Below are positions 19,747-28,731 of a DNA stretch of 64,000 bases, in pieces (position 1 is the first letter of the stretch; the number at the start of each line of letters is the position of its first letter). A program made the position numbers and the translations under genes. Under the pieces are notes generated by a model. That model had not been told where the DNA came from and made no database searches. It saw only the letters and a list, made by a program, of their open reading frames with translations. The DNA is from Pseudobdellovibrio exovorus JSS (lineage in GTDB: Bacteria > Bdellovibrionota > Bdellovibrionia > Bdellovibrionales > Bdellovibrionaceae), in assembly GCF_000348725.1 (NCBI RefSeq), contig NC_020813.1:372001-436000 (forward strand). The letters run 5' to 3'.

Positions 19747-21276
19747 ATGGCAAATTTAACTGTTGAGCTAGAAACAGAACGCAAACGAATTTGTAAGATC
19801 GCAAAAGATTGTGGTTTGGATTTCTTTGAAACTATTTTTGAATTGATTACCTATGATCAAATCAGCCAAATTGCAGCCTATGGCGGCTTTCCAGTGCGCT
19901 ATCCCCATTGGAAATTCGGGATGGAGTATGAACAGCTTTCTAAATCCTATGAATATGGTCTATCGAAAATTTACGAAATGGTGATCAACACGGACCCTTG
20001 TTATGCCTACCTGATGGAAGGCAACTCGATGATGGATCAGAAGTTGGTTATGTCCCATGTGTATGGTCACTGTGATTTTTTTAAGAACAATGTGTGGTTT
20101 TCAAAAACTAATCGCAAAATGATGGATCAAATGGCCAATCACGCCACGCGCATTCGTCGCTACATTGATCGCCATGGCTATGATACTGTCGAACAATTTA
20201 TTGATACGTGTTTAAGTTTAGAAAACCTCATTGATCGTCATAGTATTTTAAATGGTCCACCGAAAATGACGGATGATGCTCCGGTGACCAGCGGCCGTGA
20301 AGATTACATGTTTCGGGTAGAAAAACCCTACATGAGAAATTATATTAATCCTCCAGATTACATTGCAGATCAGAAACAAAAACAAAGTCAGCGCGAGCAA
20401 ATGAAAGTTCGTTTTCCTGCTCAGCCTGTACGCGATGTGCTTTCTTTTTTGATGTATTATGCGCCACTTGAAGATTGGCAGCAGGATATTCTGACTATCG
20501 TGCGTGATGAAGCGTATTATTTTGCTCCACAGGGAATGACAAAGACCCTAAACGAGGGGTGGGCATCCTACTGGCATTCTTATATGATGACTCGACATAT
20601 TTTGAATGACTCCGAAATCATTGATTTTGCTGACCATCATTCAGGAACAATGTTTATGCAGATGGGGGGCTATAATCCGTATAAAGTGGGTATTGAACTC
20701 TTTCGTGATATTGAAGAGCGTTGGAATAAAGGGCGCTTTGGTCGCGAGTGGGATGAGTGTGATGATATTCGCGAACGTAAAAGCTGGGATAAGAAAACTG
20801 GCTTAGGTCGTGAAAAAATATTTGAAGTTCGCAAAATCTACAATGATGTCACTTTTATCGATGAGTTTCTTACAGAAGATTTCTGTGTTCGTAATCGCAT
20901 GTTTGTCTACAAGATGAATAAAGAGACCGGACGCTTCGAAGTCGACACAAGAGACTTTAAAGCCATCAAAGCTCAGTTACTGTTTCAAATGACGAACTTC
21001 GGTCAGCCCATTATTAAAATCGAGGATGCCAATTTCGAAAATCGTGGAGAACTCTTAATGACTCATGTTCACGAAGGATTGGATCTACAACCGGATTATA
21101 TGGATGCAACCATGAGAAACCTGTTTAAACTGTGGAAACGGCCTGTTAACATTGTAACTTTGATGGATAACGAAGCGCAGCTTTTCAGATTTGACGGGAA
21201 CAGCTATACAAAACACAGTTTAGATGGTGATAATAAGAAAGAAACCGCTGAACAACAGGAACTCACTAAGACATAA
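19747..21276 (+). CDS. spoVR: SpoVR family protein (YcgB type)
   Basis: The product is 509 aa, the usual SpoVR length. Conserved family blocks are visible: VRYPHWKFGMEYEQL, SMMDQKLVMSHVYGHCDFFK, NEGWASYWHSYMM, and the C-terminal VNIVTLMDNEAQLFRFDG. The function is unclear; in Bacillus it affects the spore cortex, and in Gram-negatives it is part of the YeaG-YeaH-YcgB stress module. It is the third gene of the operon. The His-rich SHVYGHCDFFK and NEGWASYWH motifs suggest a metal site. That is inference. Confidence 0.95.
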   Translation: MANLTVELETERKRICKIAKDCGLDFFETIFELITYDQISQIAAYGGFPVRYPHWKFGMEYEQLSKSYEYGLSKIYEMVINTDPCYAYLMEGNSMMDQKLVMSHVYGHCDFFKNNVWFSKTNRKMMDQMANHATRIRRYIDRHGYDTVEQFIDTCLSLENLIDRHSILNGPPKMTDDAPVTSGREDYMFRVEKPYMRNYINPPDYIADQKQKQSQREQMKVRFPAQPVRDVLSFLMYYAPLEDWQQDILTIVRDEAYYFAPQGMTKTLNEGWASYWHSYMMTRHILNDSEIIDFADHHSGTMFMQMGGYNPYKVGIELFRDIEERWNKGRFGREWDECDDIRERKSWDKKTGLGREKIFEVRKIYNDVTFIDEFLTEDFCVRNRMFVYKMNKETGRFEVDTRDFKAIKAQLLFQMTNFGQPIIKIEDANFENRGELLMTHVHEGLDLQPDYMDATMRNLFKLWKRPVNIVTLMDNEAQLFRFDGNSYTKHSLDGDNKKETAEQQELTKT

Positions 21277-21350
21277 AGTCTTACCTGCGTAGTCGTTAAA
21301 TTTATGTAGTAAGTTTAGGCATAAACTGGTGTAAGAAGAGGAGAACCACC

Positions 21351-21716
21351 TTGTCTACCAAAGATCGCGTATTAGTCTATTCGACTGATCCCAAGGATCA
21401 GGCTTTGCTATCAGGTGAGCTAGAAAAGAATAAGAACTTAGCGGCTCAGCAGACTCTTGTGGATCAAAACAAGTATGTGGTGGTGTTCCGCCTTGAAACT
21501 CAAAGTCGTGGCGGTAAGACCGTGACTGTGATGGATAAACTTCCTGCCTTCGAGCCCTTCTTAAAAGAGCTGACAAAAGAATTAAAAGTAAAATGTGGCG
21601 TGGGTGGCTCGCATCGTATAGCTGGAGACTTTGGAATTATTGAAATCCAAGGTGATAAGCGGGATGCAATTAAGAAAATTTTAGACAAAAAACAAATCAA
21701 GTACAAAGGCATGTAA
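21351..21716 (+). CDS. yciH: SUI1/eIF1-like translation factor YciH
   Basis: The product is 121 aa. The TTG start at 21351 is set by an AGAGGAG Shine-Dalgarno 7 bases upstream; no ATG lies in a better position. The C-terminal domain is the eIF1/SUI1 fold with the conserved QSRGGKTVTVMDKL, KELKVKCGVGGSHR and IEIQGDKRDAIKKIL. Bacterial YciH influences start-codon selection and is linked to stress translation control. The gene is followed after 12 bases by the response regulator gene, so they may share a transcript. Confidence 0.93.
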   Translation: MSTKDRVLVYSTDPKDQALLSGELEKNKNLAAQQTLVDQNKYVVVFRLETQSRGGKTVTVMDKLPAFEPFLKELTKELKVKCGVGGSHRIAGDFGIIEIQGDKRDAIKKILDKKQIKYKGM

Positions 21717-21728
21717 GAAGGATTAGCT

Positions 21729-22415
21729 GTGAAAGATTCTGGAACAAAAAAGAAGATAATGATCGTCGATGATTTTGAAGAAAGCTGTCAGTTGATGGTA
21801 GAGATTCTTTCGTCAGAATTTGAGTGTCACTATGTGTGTCAGGCTGAAAAAGCGTTAGAGCTGATTCATGCTTTGAAGCCACACTTGATTATCATGGATT
21901 ATAAAATGCCATACGTGACGGGTGTTGAGCTTTGTAAAATCATTAAAGATGCTCCGAGCTTACGACACATACCGATTATTTTTATCTCGGGTGCTGTGAG
22001 TTCAGATGAAAGAATTGAAACATTAGAATCGGGTGGCGATGATTTTCTTTCAAAGCCATTCCATCCTAAAGAGCTTATGTTGCGAGTTAAAAAAAGACTG
22101 CAAAGTTATGCGCTAGAGAGCATAAGTCAGTTAAAAGTGGGCAACCTTAAGATGAATCTGAATTCACGACAGTGCTTTTTAGATAATCAAGAGGTGGTGT
22201 TGACTCCAAAGCAATTTGAAACTTTAAAACTCCTAATTGAAAATCGTAATCAAGCTGTATCACGTCAGTTGTTTATGACGGAGATCTGGGGACATGCAGA
22301 TGTCACGCAACGAAATGTCGATTCACAGATCAACTATCTAAAAAAGAAAATCAATGGATTCATAGGGCAGATATCTTCTGTTCCAGGTTTTGGTTATCGT
22401 TTAGATGGCGAGTGA
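21729..22415 (+). CDS. OmpR-family response regulator
   Basis: The product is 228 aa from a GTG start. The receiver domain (about residues 9-125) has the acidic pair D14/D15, the phosphoacceptor D57 in IIMDYKMP, Ser/Thr in IFISGA and Lys in LSKPFHP. The C-terminal winged helix (about 140-228) ends with the typical NVDSQINYLKKKI and VPGFGYRL. No partner kinase gene is adjacent. The coding sequence overlaps the next gene by 11 bases, so translational coupling with the methyltransferase is likely. Confidence 0.95.
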   Translation: MKDSGTKKKIMIVDDFEESCQLMVEILSSEFECHYVCQAEKALELIHALKPHLIIMDYKMPYVTGVELCKIIKDAPSLRHIPIIFISGAVSSDERIETLESGGDDFLSKPFHPKELMLRVKKRLQSYALESISQLKVGNLKMNLNSRQCFLDNQEVVLTPKQFETLKLLIENRNQAVSRQLFMTEIWGHADVTQRNVDSQINYLKKKINGFIGQISSVPGFGYRLDGE

Positions 22416-23343
22416 TTCGGATTCAGCTAAAAAATCCAATGACATAAACTGGTGGGAAGCGATTGATCTGCATAAGATCTACTTAAGCGACTATCGGCGC
22501 AACGAAGCTTATCAATCGGCATTACAGAGGTATATAACACCTGAAAGTGTTGTCGTGGATATTGGTTGCGGTACAGGAATTTTGGGCTTTATGGCCTTAA
22601 AAGCAGGGGCCCGTAAGCTTTACGCCATTGAGCAATCCAACATGATTCATGTGGCCCGCGAGGTTGCCGAACGGAACCAGCTTTCTGATCGGATTGAATT
22701 CATCCAAGGTGATTTGTTTGAGCTGTCTTTACCTGAAAATGCCGACATTATTTTGCACGATCAAATCGGCGATTTTTTTTGGGATGAGGGAATGGTTGAA
22801 AAGTTAGCTTATGCACGGGCTCACTTTTTAAAACCGCAAGGAAAGATTTTACCACAAGAGCTTGGTCTGCATTTAGTCCCAGCATTCCATCCCGCATTTC
22901 ATATGGATGCGGCTTTTTGGAAAGAACCTTTTTACGGGATAGATTTTTCAACGCTACATCGTGAAGAAATCAAACAAAGTGCGGCTAGAAATAATAAGCC
23001 GCTGAAGATTGTTTTGAAGACAGAAGATATCTTTTTATCTTCGCCTCAAGAGGTGGCACATGTTGATTTTCTTTCTGATGCCAAGCCTTTGTCAGAGGTG
23101 AAGCTTACCTATCCCATTTCAAAAACAGGATGGTGCACGGGGCTTGTTGGTTTTTTTCAAATTATCTTCGATCAAGAAAATATTTTGTCGACATCACCGC
23201 TCATGCCTCCGACCAATTGGGCACAGTTTTTAATTCCTGTGCGTGAACAGATTTGGGTGGAAGCAGGACAAGTTCTAAATGTAGAAATTCAGCTCGATAT
23301 AAAGAAGAACACATGGGATTGCCGTGTTTCGATGGGAAGCTAG
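22405..23343 (+). CDS. class I SAM methyltransferase, PRMT-like
   Basis: The product is 312 aa. Motif I is VVDIGCGTGILGF (about residues 50-62), followed by GARKLYAIEQS (acidic end of strand 2) and IEFIQGDLFEL. The pattern, including the pre-motif LHKIYLSDYRRNEAY and a beta-barrel-like C-terminal half, resembles protein arginine methyltransferases. The PRMT double-Glu loop is not conserved: the equivalent stretch is ILHDQIGDFFWDE. So substrate and activity are uncertain. It overlaps the response regulator by 11 bases and touches the convergent tadA by 4. Confidence 0.75.
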   Translation: MASDSDSAKKSNDINWWEAIDLHKIYLSDYRRNEAYQSALQRYITPESVVVDIGCGTGILGFMALKAGARKLYAIEQSNMIHVAREVAERNQLSDRIEFIQGDLFELSLPENADIILHDQIGDFFWDEGMVEKLAYARAHFLKPQGKILPQELGLHLVPAFHPAFHMDAAFWKEPFYGIDFSTLHREEIKQSAARNNKPLKIVLKTEDIFLSSPQEVAHVDFLSDAKPLSEVKLTYPISKTGWCTGLVGFFQIIFDQENILSTSPLMPPTNWAQFLIPVREQIWVEAGQVLNVEIQLDIKKNTWDCRVSMGS

Positions 23344-23885
23344 CGAATAGATTTACTTTGTTTTTTAAGATCGCGCTTTGTTTTGAAAAAACTTTTTAAT
23401 AACAGACTGCTTTCGTTTTCTAAAATACCTGCGGTCACATCGAAGCGGTGGTTCAGGCGAGTGTCCTGACCTAATTGCGCCAAGCTCTGTAAAGCTCCGG
23501 CCTTGGGGTCATGGGCGGCATAGACCACACGACCGATGCGGGACTGCACTAAGGCTCCGGCGCACATGAAACAGGGCTCAAGGGTCACGTACAGCGTGCA
23601 ATCCAGTAGGCGCCATGAGTTCAGCTTTTTGCAGGCGCGATGGATGGCGACCAGTTCTGCGTGGCCTAGGGTGGTGGCATGTTTTTCCCGTAGATTGGTG
23701 CTTTTGGCGATGATTTTGCCATTTTTATCAACAATTAAGGCTCCGATAGGCACTTCCCCGAGGGATTCGCTTCTTTCTGCTAATTTAAGTGCTAAACGCA
23801 TAAAGCGCTCATCCTGCTGGGATTGCAGATGAAGGTCCATTTTTGATTGACCTAGCGTGTCATTTGATGGTTTCTTGGGTGTCAT
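23340..23885 (-). CDS. tadA: tRNA-specific adenosine deaminase TadA
   Basis: The product is 181 aa. TadA converts A34 to inosine in tRNA-Arg(ACG). The zinc deaminase motifs are present: HAELVAIHRA (catalytic Glu) and PCFMCAGALVQ. The conserved MRLALKLAERSESLGEVPIGA precedes them in the usual order. An N-terminal extension of about 25 residues precedes the catalytic domain. Upstream of the start AGAGGT/ACCTCT could form a small hairpin with an AAGGG in its loop. The gene is divergent from rpsU, with 128 bases between, and convergent with the methyltransferase gene. Confidence 0.95.
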   Translation of the reverse strand: MTPKKPSNDTLGQSKMDLHLQSQQDERFMRLALKLAERSESLGEVPIGALIVDKNGKIIAKSTNLREKHATTLGHAELVAIHRACKKLNSWRLLDCTLYVTLEPCFMCAGALVQSRIGRVVYAAHDPKAGALQSLAQLGQDTRLNHRFDVTAGILENESSLLLKSFFKTKRDLKKQSKSIR

Positions 23886-24013
23886 CAGAGGTGCCCTTTG
23901 TTATACCTCTTTAGTTGATTTTCATTCTGGGATCAAGGCTGTTGCCGTTTTATTTTATAAACGACGACCTTTGATCGACAGCAAGTCCACTTATGGAAGG
24001 CGGGTGAGGACCT

Positions 24014-24214
24014 GTGGCATTAGTTAGAATTAAAGACGGAGAAAGCTTCGAAGGAGCATTCCGTAAATTCAAAAAGTCTTGTGAAAAGGCTGGTATTCTT
24101 TCTGAAGTAAAAAAGCGTGAACATTTTGAAAAACCAAGTGTTTCTGCTAAGAAAAAATCCATCGCTGCACGCAAGCGCGCACATAAAAAAGTTCGTCGTA
24201 GCTGGGGAGATTAA
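24014..24214 (+). CDS. rpsU: 30S ribosomal protein bS21
   Basis: The product is 66 aa from a GTG start set by GTGAGGA just upstream. The sequence fits bS21: [20 protein letters not shown] then a Lys/Arg-rich tail ending RRSWGD. It belongs to the small ribosomal subunit. It is the first gene of the classical macromolecular synthesis operon, ahead of yqeY, dnaG and rpoD in the same direction with short gaps. Confidence 0.97.
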   Translation: MALVRIKDGESFEGAFRKFKKSCEKAGILSEVKKREHFEKPSVSAKKKSIAARKRAHKKVRRSWGD

Positions 24215-24245
24215 TCTCTCTTAGCTCCGTTAGGAGAGCACCATC

Positions 24246-24692
24246 GTGGAAATTCGCGAAAAAATAATGGCCGACATCAAGTCGGCCATGGTGTCTAAAG
24301 ACACTGTTAAATTAAATACTCTTAGATTCTTAAACGCACAGATCAAAAACAAAGAAATCGATTCTCGCCCGAATCCAATCACGGCAGACGATGTAATGGC
24401 TGTGATCAAAAAACTTGTTAAGCAACGTAAAGAATCTATTGAACAATTCTCTGCTGGCGGTCGTACTGACTTGGCTGAAGCGGAGACCGCTGAATTAAAA
24501 GTTTTAGAAGCTTATTTGCCGGCTCAGATGACACGTGAACAAGTGGAAGCTCTTGTGGCTGAAGTGATCACGGCTGTCGGTGCTGCTGGTATTAAAGATA
24601 TGGGGAAAGTGATCAAAGAAACCCAAGCTCGTTCCGGTGGAACAGCGGATGGTAAAACGATCAGTGAAGTTGTTAAAGCGAAGCTCAGCTAG
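24246..24692 (+). CDS. yqeY: GatB/YqeY domain protein
   Basis: The product is 148 aa from a GTG start with TAGGAGAG upstream. It matches YqeY: EIREKIMADIKSAMVSKD, LNTLRFLNAQIKNKEID, then a GatB-type tail ending GTADGKTISEVVK. The tail domain is shared with GatB of the tRNA-dependent amidotransferase and binds tRNA. YqeY's own function is not settled. It sits between rpsU and dnaG, as in many bacteria. Confidence 0.95.
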   Translation: MEIREKIMADIKSAMVSKDTVKLNTLRFLNAQIKNKEIDSRPNPITADDVMAVIKKLVKQRKESIEQFSAGGRTDLAEAETAELKVLEAYLPAQMTREQVEALVAEVITAVGAAGIKDMGKVIKETQARSGGTADGKTISEVVKAKLS

Positions 24693-24710
24693 TTAGTTCG
24701 GAGGAATTTT

Positions 24711-26573
24711 TTGCGCTATTCACCCGAATTTGTAGATCGAGTGCAGGAAGCCAACAACTTAGTCGATATCATCTCTCAGTACACTCAATTAAAACAAAGT
24801 GGCGGTGGCTATATGGGCCGCTGTCCGTTTCCAGATCACGCTGAAAAAACGGCGAGTTTTTCTGTGTCTGAATCGAAGCAGGTCTTTCACTGTTTTGGCT
24901 GTAAGAAAAGCGGAAATCTTTTTAGTTTCTTACGTGATTATAATGGGATGAGTTTTCCTGAAGCGGTAGAGTATCTTGCTGAACGCGCTTCGATCCCTTT
25001 ACCTGAACCTGTGCACGAAGCTCACAACGATCACTATCACGAGCAGCAAGATAAAAAAAAGCTGATGTTGAAAGCGAACAAGACAGCGATGGAATTCTTT
25101 CGCGAGATGCTGAAGCGTGCTCCGAATGATCATCCCATCAAAGCCTATGTGCAAAAACGTAAACTTCAACCTGAAACTTTAGAAGAGTTCCACATCGGTT
25201 TTGCACCGGACGAGTGGGAAGCTCTATCGAATCACCTGCATCGTCAAAAAGTCCCTGCGGCTTTGGCTGAAGAGGCCAAACTGGTGAAAGCCCGTAAAGA
25301 GGGTAATGGTCATTTTGATCTTTTCCGTGATCGTTTGATGTTTCCGATTTTGTCTCCGACTCAGGAAGTATTGGCCTTTGGTGGACGGATTCATGCTCAG
25401 GGTGAACCGAAATATCTGAATAGTCCCGAAACTCCGGTTTTCAATAAAAGCCGCGTGTTGTATGGGTTAGCTCATACAGCGAAATATATTCGTTCTGAAG
25501 ATGCAGTGATTATTGTTGAAGGCTACATGGACCTAGTTTCCTTATTCCAAGCGGGTTTGAAGAACGTGGCGGCCACCATGGGAACGGCATTAACCGCTGA
25601 ACACGCAAAACTCATCAAAAGATTAACCACCAATGTGGTCGTGTTGTTTGATGGTGATGAGGCCGGACAAAGAGCGGCTGAACGCAGTCTTCCGCTTTTA
25701 CTGGCGGCAGGGCTCTATCCGAAAGGACTTGTTTTGACTGAGGCGAAGGACCCCGATGAGTACGTCAGTCAATTCGGGATGGAGTCTCTGAAAGCTAAAA
25801 TCGACACAAGCCCAGAGCTATTTAATATGGTTTTACAAATGTGGATGCGAGATTACAGAGGCGAAGCGGCTCAAAAAGTAAAGCTGATGGACCTTGTTCG
25901 TCCTGTTTTTGAGGCTATTCCTGACCCAAGACTGAAAAGTTTATATGCGCAGGAATTGTCCCACCGCATGAATGTGGGTTTAGACTGGGTGCGCTCAGCA
26001 CTGAGTTCAGCCTCTTCGAATCGCGAGACCTCTCGTAATTGGAGTGCGGACTCTAGGGCTGATGTTCGACCGGATGCGAATTCAGAGGTAAAAAAGCCTG
26101 CGACAACAGCGGCGAATGAGCCTAAGAAGCCTGTATTTTCGATTTCAGGATCCTCGCAGGCAGAAGTGCTGTTAATGCAACTTGCGCTCAAGAGTCGTGC
26201 CAATTTTCAGACGATTTTAGATCAGCAAATCTTAAGCCAAATCAGTCACTTAGGTGTTAAAAAACTCCTCGAAAATGCAGAGCAAGTTTATAGACAAGAC
26301 GTTGCTAAGTTTGATAGATTGACCAGTCTGCTGATAGAGCAAGTTGATCGTCCGGAACTCTTGTTTTCGACAGTCGCGAATTCTGTGGATTTCGATACTG
26401 AAAAAGAAAACAAAATGATCGCGGATTGTTGTAAGCGAATTCAACAGACGTTTTTGAAAGAACAGGCGAAACGAATCGCTCTGGGAATTAACAAAAATGA
26501 TATCGACAAGTTAAAAGAAATCGACGATTTGCAACGCAACAGAATTTCTTTAAACAAAACCGATAAAAATTAA
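24711..26573 (+). CDS. dnaG: DNA primase DnaG
   Basis: The product is 620 aa from a TTG start with CGGAGGA upstream. It makes RNA primers for replication. The N-terminal zinc finger has CPFPDH and CFGC (near residues 38-65). The primase core has GRIHAQGEPKYLNSPET, and the TOPRIM part has IIVEGYMDLVSL and VVLFDGDEAGQ. A Ser/Asp-rich linker (about 428-475) leads to a C-terminal helicase-binding domain. The length is normal. It lies 18 bases after yqeY and 51 before rpoD. Confidence 0.97.
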   Translation: MRYSPEFVDRVQEANNLVDIISQYTQLKQSGGGYMGRCPFPDHAEKTASFSVSESKQVFHCFGCKKSGNLFSFLRDYNGMSFPEAVEYLAERASIPLPEPVHEAHNDHYHEQQDKKKLMLKANKTAMEFFREMLKRAPNDHPIKAYVQKRKLQPETLEEFHIGFAPDEWEALSNHLHRQKVPAALAEEAKLVKARKEGNGHFDLFRDRLMFPILSPTQEVLAFGGRIHAQGEPKYLNSPETPVFNKSRVLYGLAHTAKYIRSEDAVIIVEGYMDLVSLFQAGLKNVAATMGTALTAEHAKLIKRLTTNVVVLFDGDEAGQRAAERSLPLLLAAGLYPKGLVLTEAKDPDEYVSQFGMESLKAKIDTSPELFNMVLQMWMRDYRGEAAQKVKLMDLVRPVFEAIPDPRLKSLYAQELSHRMNVGLDWVRSALSSASSNRETSRNWSADSRADVRPDANSEVKKPATTAANEPKKPVFSISGSSQAEVLLMQLALKSRANFQTILDQQILSQISHLGVKKLLENAEQVYRQDVAKFDRLTSLLIEQVDRPELLFSTVANSVDFDTEKENKMIADCCKRIQQTFLKEQAKRIALGINKNDIDKLKEIDDLQRNRISLNKTDKN

Positions 26574-26624
26574 TTTGTATTTTTTTAAATTAAAGATGGT
26601 CCAATAGATTTAGGTGGAGTGCTA

Positions 26625-28436
26625 ATGTCCGAAAAAAATTCCAAAGAAAATACAAAAGTTCTTTCGATTGCCGAGCAGGAAGCTTTAGCCAAAGAAGAAG
26701 TACAAAAGCTAATTAAGCTACAAAAAGAAAAAGGCCGTGTGACGATCGAAGAGATCAACGAAAGCCTTCCACCAGAAGTAGTGGCTATGGGCGTATTGGA
26801 TGCGTTCATGCAATCTCTGGAAGCGAATGGTGTTGTGATCACAGAACACACTGAAACTACACGTTCAGAAGAGAAAGAAGAATTCTTATCTGAAGTTGAT
26901 AAAGAAGAAGATGAAGACGATGAAGACGTAGCGACGGGTGAAGATGTTAAGGGAAGTGACCCTGTTCGTCTTTACTTACGCAAAATGGGATCTGTGTCTT
27001 TATTGACTCGTGATGGTGAAGTTGAAATCGCAAAACGTATCGAACGCGGTGAGCGCGAGATCGTAAAATCGATGTTGTTATCTCCGTTGGGAACGTACGA
27101 GATCATCAATTTAGGTAAACGCTTAGATGAAGGGCGTATTAAAGTAAAATCAATCTTCCGTGGTTTGGAAGATGAGGACACCCAATACGACGAAAAAGAG
27201 TATATCGAAAAAATTCATCAGTTGATGAACATCGTAACTGAGTACCAAACAGCAACCGAGAAATACTTTATTCAATTGCGCGATGAAGGCTTAAACCTGA
27301 ATACGCGTAATAAAGTAATGGAAGAGTTGAAAGTTCTGAATCAGCAATTGATGTCGAACTTTGAATCGATCAACTTCAATCGTAAAACAATCAATCGCGT
27401 GGTGATTAAGTTTAAAAACTTAGTGAGCCGTATGGGAACTTTACGTCGCCGTATTAAAGATGGTGTTGAAAAAACATTCTCGAAAGATGTGCCTTCGATG
27501 GTTGAGCGTTTGAAACTGATCGAATCGAACGAAAAAGAGTTGGCGAAAATGACTCGCGACACAGGTTTGTCGTTTGGTCGTTTCCGTTCATACGTGATTC
27601 AAGCTCAAGAAGCGGAAGTGCGCTTAAAACGCCTTCACGAAGACACAGCGATGAATTTCAAATGGATCCAAGAAACTTACACGGCTATCTGGAAAGGTGA
27701 ACGTGAAGCGGATCTTGCGAAATCTGAACTAGTTGAAGCGAATTTACGTCTAGTTGTTTCTATTGCAAAAAAATACACGAATCGTGGCTTACAATTCTTG
27801 GATTTGATTCAAGAAGGTAATATCGGTTTGATGAAAGCCGTTGATAAGTTCGAATATCGTCGTGGTTTCAAATTTTCGACTTATGCGACATGGTGGATTC
27901 GTCAGGCGATCACTCGTGCGATTGCCGATCAGGCGCGTACGATCCGTATTCCAGTTCACATGATCGAAACGATTAACAAATTGGTGCGTACACAGCGTCT
28001 GTTGATTCAGGAATTAGGCCGCGAGGCGACTCCTGAAGAGATCGCAGACAAAATGGACATGCCGGTTGATAAGGTACGCAAGGTCCTTAAAATCGCAAAA
28101 GAGCCGATCAGCTTAGAGACTCCGGTAGGTGAAGAAGAAGATTCTCACTTAGGGGACTTTATCGAAGATAAAAAGGTAATCAATCCTGCAGAAGCGATTG
28201 TGAATCTGAACTTGGCTGAACAAACTCGTCGTGTGTTGTCGACATTGACTCCACGTGAAGAGAAAGTTCTGCGTATGCGTTTCGGTATCGGTGAAGAGTC
28301 TGACCACACTTTGGAAGAAGTGGGACAAGATTTCAACGTAACTCGTGAGCGTATTCGTCAGATCGAGGCTAAGGCGCTACGCAAGTTGCGTCATCCGAGC
28401 CGCTCGAACAAGTTGAAGACTTTTGTTGATAGCTAG
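26625..28436 (+). CDS. rpoD: primary sigma factor RpoD (sigma-70)
   Basis: The product is 603 aa. The ATG at 26625 was chosen over the in-frame GTG at 26619 because AGGTGGAG lies just upstream. Region 1.1 is at the N-terminus, then a Glu/Asp-rich stretch and region 1.2 ([17 protein letters not shown]). A non-conserved insert of about 200 residues is followed by region 2 ([20 protein letters not shown], then [19 protein letters not shown]), region 3 and region 4 ([15 protein letters not shown], with [16 protein letters not shown] as recognition helix). It is the last gene of the operon. Four bases after its stop begins a giant hairpin. Confidence 0.98.
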   Translation: MSEKNSKENTKVLSIAEQEALAKEEVQKLIKLQKEKGRVTIEEINESLPPEVVAMGVLDAFMQSLEANGVVITEHTETTRSEEKEEFLSEVDKEEDEDDEDVATGEDVKGSDPVRLYLRKMGSVSLLTRDGEVEIAKRIERGEREIVKSMLLSPLGTYEIINLGKRLDEGRIKVKSIFRGLEDEDTQYDEKEYIEKIHQLMNIVTEYQTATEKYFIQLRDEGLNLNTRNKVMEELKVLNQQLMSNFESINFNRKTINRVVIKFKNLVSRMGTLRRRIKDGVEKTFSKDVPSMVERLKLIESNEKELAKMTRDTGLSFGRFRSYVIQAQEAEVRLKRLHEDTAMNFKWIQETYTAIWKGEREADLAKSELVEANLRLVVSIAKKYTNRGLQFLDLIQEGNIGLMKAVDKFEYRRGFKFSTYATWWIRQAITRAIADQARTIRIPVHMIETINKLVRTQRLLIQELGREATPEEIADKMDMPVDKVRKVLKIAKEPISLETPVGEEEDSHLGDFIEDKKVINPAEAIVNLNLAEQTRRVLSTLTPREEKVLRMRFGIGEESDHTLEEVGQDFNVTRERIRQIEAKALRKLRHPSRSNKLKTFVDS

Positions 28437-28440
28437 GTTC

Positions 28441-28556
28441 TTTTGATGGGCTTTGAAAATACTTAAAGCCTCGGACATGCGTTTTGGCACTCACTTGCGT
28501 TCGCAAGTTCGCGCCAAAGCCGAACTCGTTTTAAGCATTTTCAAAGCCCATCAAAA
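28441..28556 (+). repeat. giant 3' hairpin element A (after rpoD)
   Basis: Outer arms 28441-28467 and 28530-28556 pair at 26 of 27 positions. Inside lie the conserved loop strands TCGGACATGC (5' side) and GCCGAACTCGTTTT (3' side), then inner stems TTTGGC/GCCAAA and ACTTGCG/CGCAAGT. It starts 4 bases after the rpoD stop. Related elements, with different stem sequences, follow ctaB (58607) and maiA (58908, reversed). The 3' arm ends in an A-run, so it is not a classical terminator, and a separate one follows. Confidence 0.8.
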
Positions 28557-28579
28557 AAATAACCATCAGTAAAGCAAGT

Positions 28580-28618
28580 AAAACGAAGAGAGATCATTTG
28601 ATCTCTCTTTTTCGTTTT
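28580..28618 (+). terminator. rho-independent terminator of the rpsU-rpoD operon
   Basis: GAGAGATCA and TGATCTCTC form a 9-bp stem, extended by flanking AAAACGAA/TTCGTTTT pairing, with a T-rich 3' side. It is 145 bases beyond the rpoD stop and just before the tRNA promoter. Confidence 0.85.
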
Positions 28619-28646
28619 GATAATCTTATTGAACTTCAAATAGGAT
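28617..28646 (+). promoter_or_regulatory. probable promoter of the tRNA gene
   Basis: TTGATA (28617-28622), an 18-base spacer and TAGGAT (28641-28646) lie 9 bases before the tRNA 5' end. The -35 box overlaps the tail of the preceding terminator. Confidence 0.45.
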
Positions 28647-28654
28647 ACCAACGT

Positions 28655-28731
28655 GGGGGTGTAGCTTAGTTGGTTAAAGCATCCGGCTCATAACCGGAGG
28701 ATCCGGGGTTCAAGTCCCTGCGCCCCTACCA
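28655..28731 (+). tRNA. tRNA with CAU anticodon (probably elongator Met)
   Basis: This is a 77-nt cloverleaf with the 3' CCA encoded. The acceptor stem GGGGGTG/CGCCCCT begins with a G-U pair. The anticodon stem-loop is TCCGG-CTCATAA-CCGGA, anticodon CAT, and the T arm is CGGGG-TTCAAGT-CCCTG. The anticodon stem lacks the three consecutive G-C pairs of an initiator tRNA, so elongator Met is favoured. A lysidine-modified Ile(CAU) tRNA cannot be excluded by eye. Confidence 0.95.
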
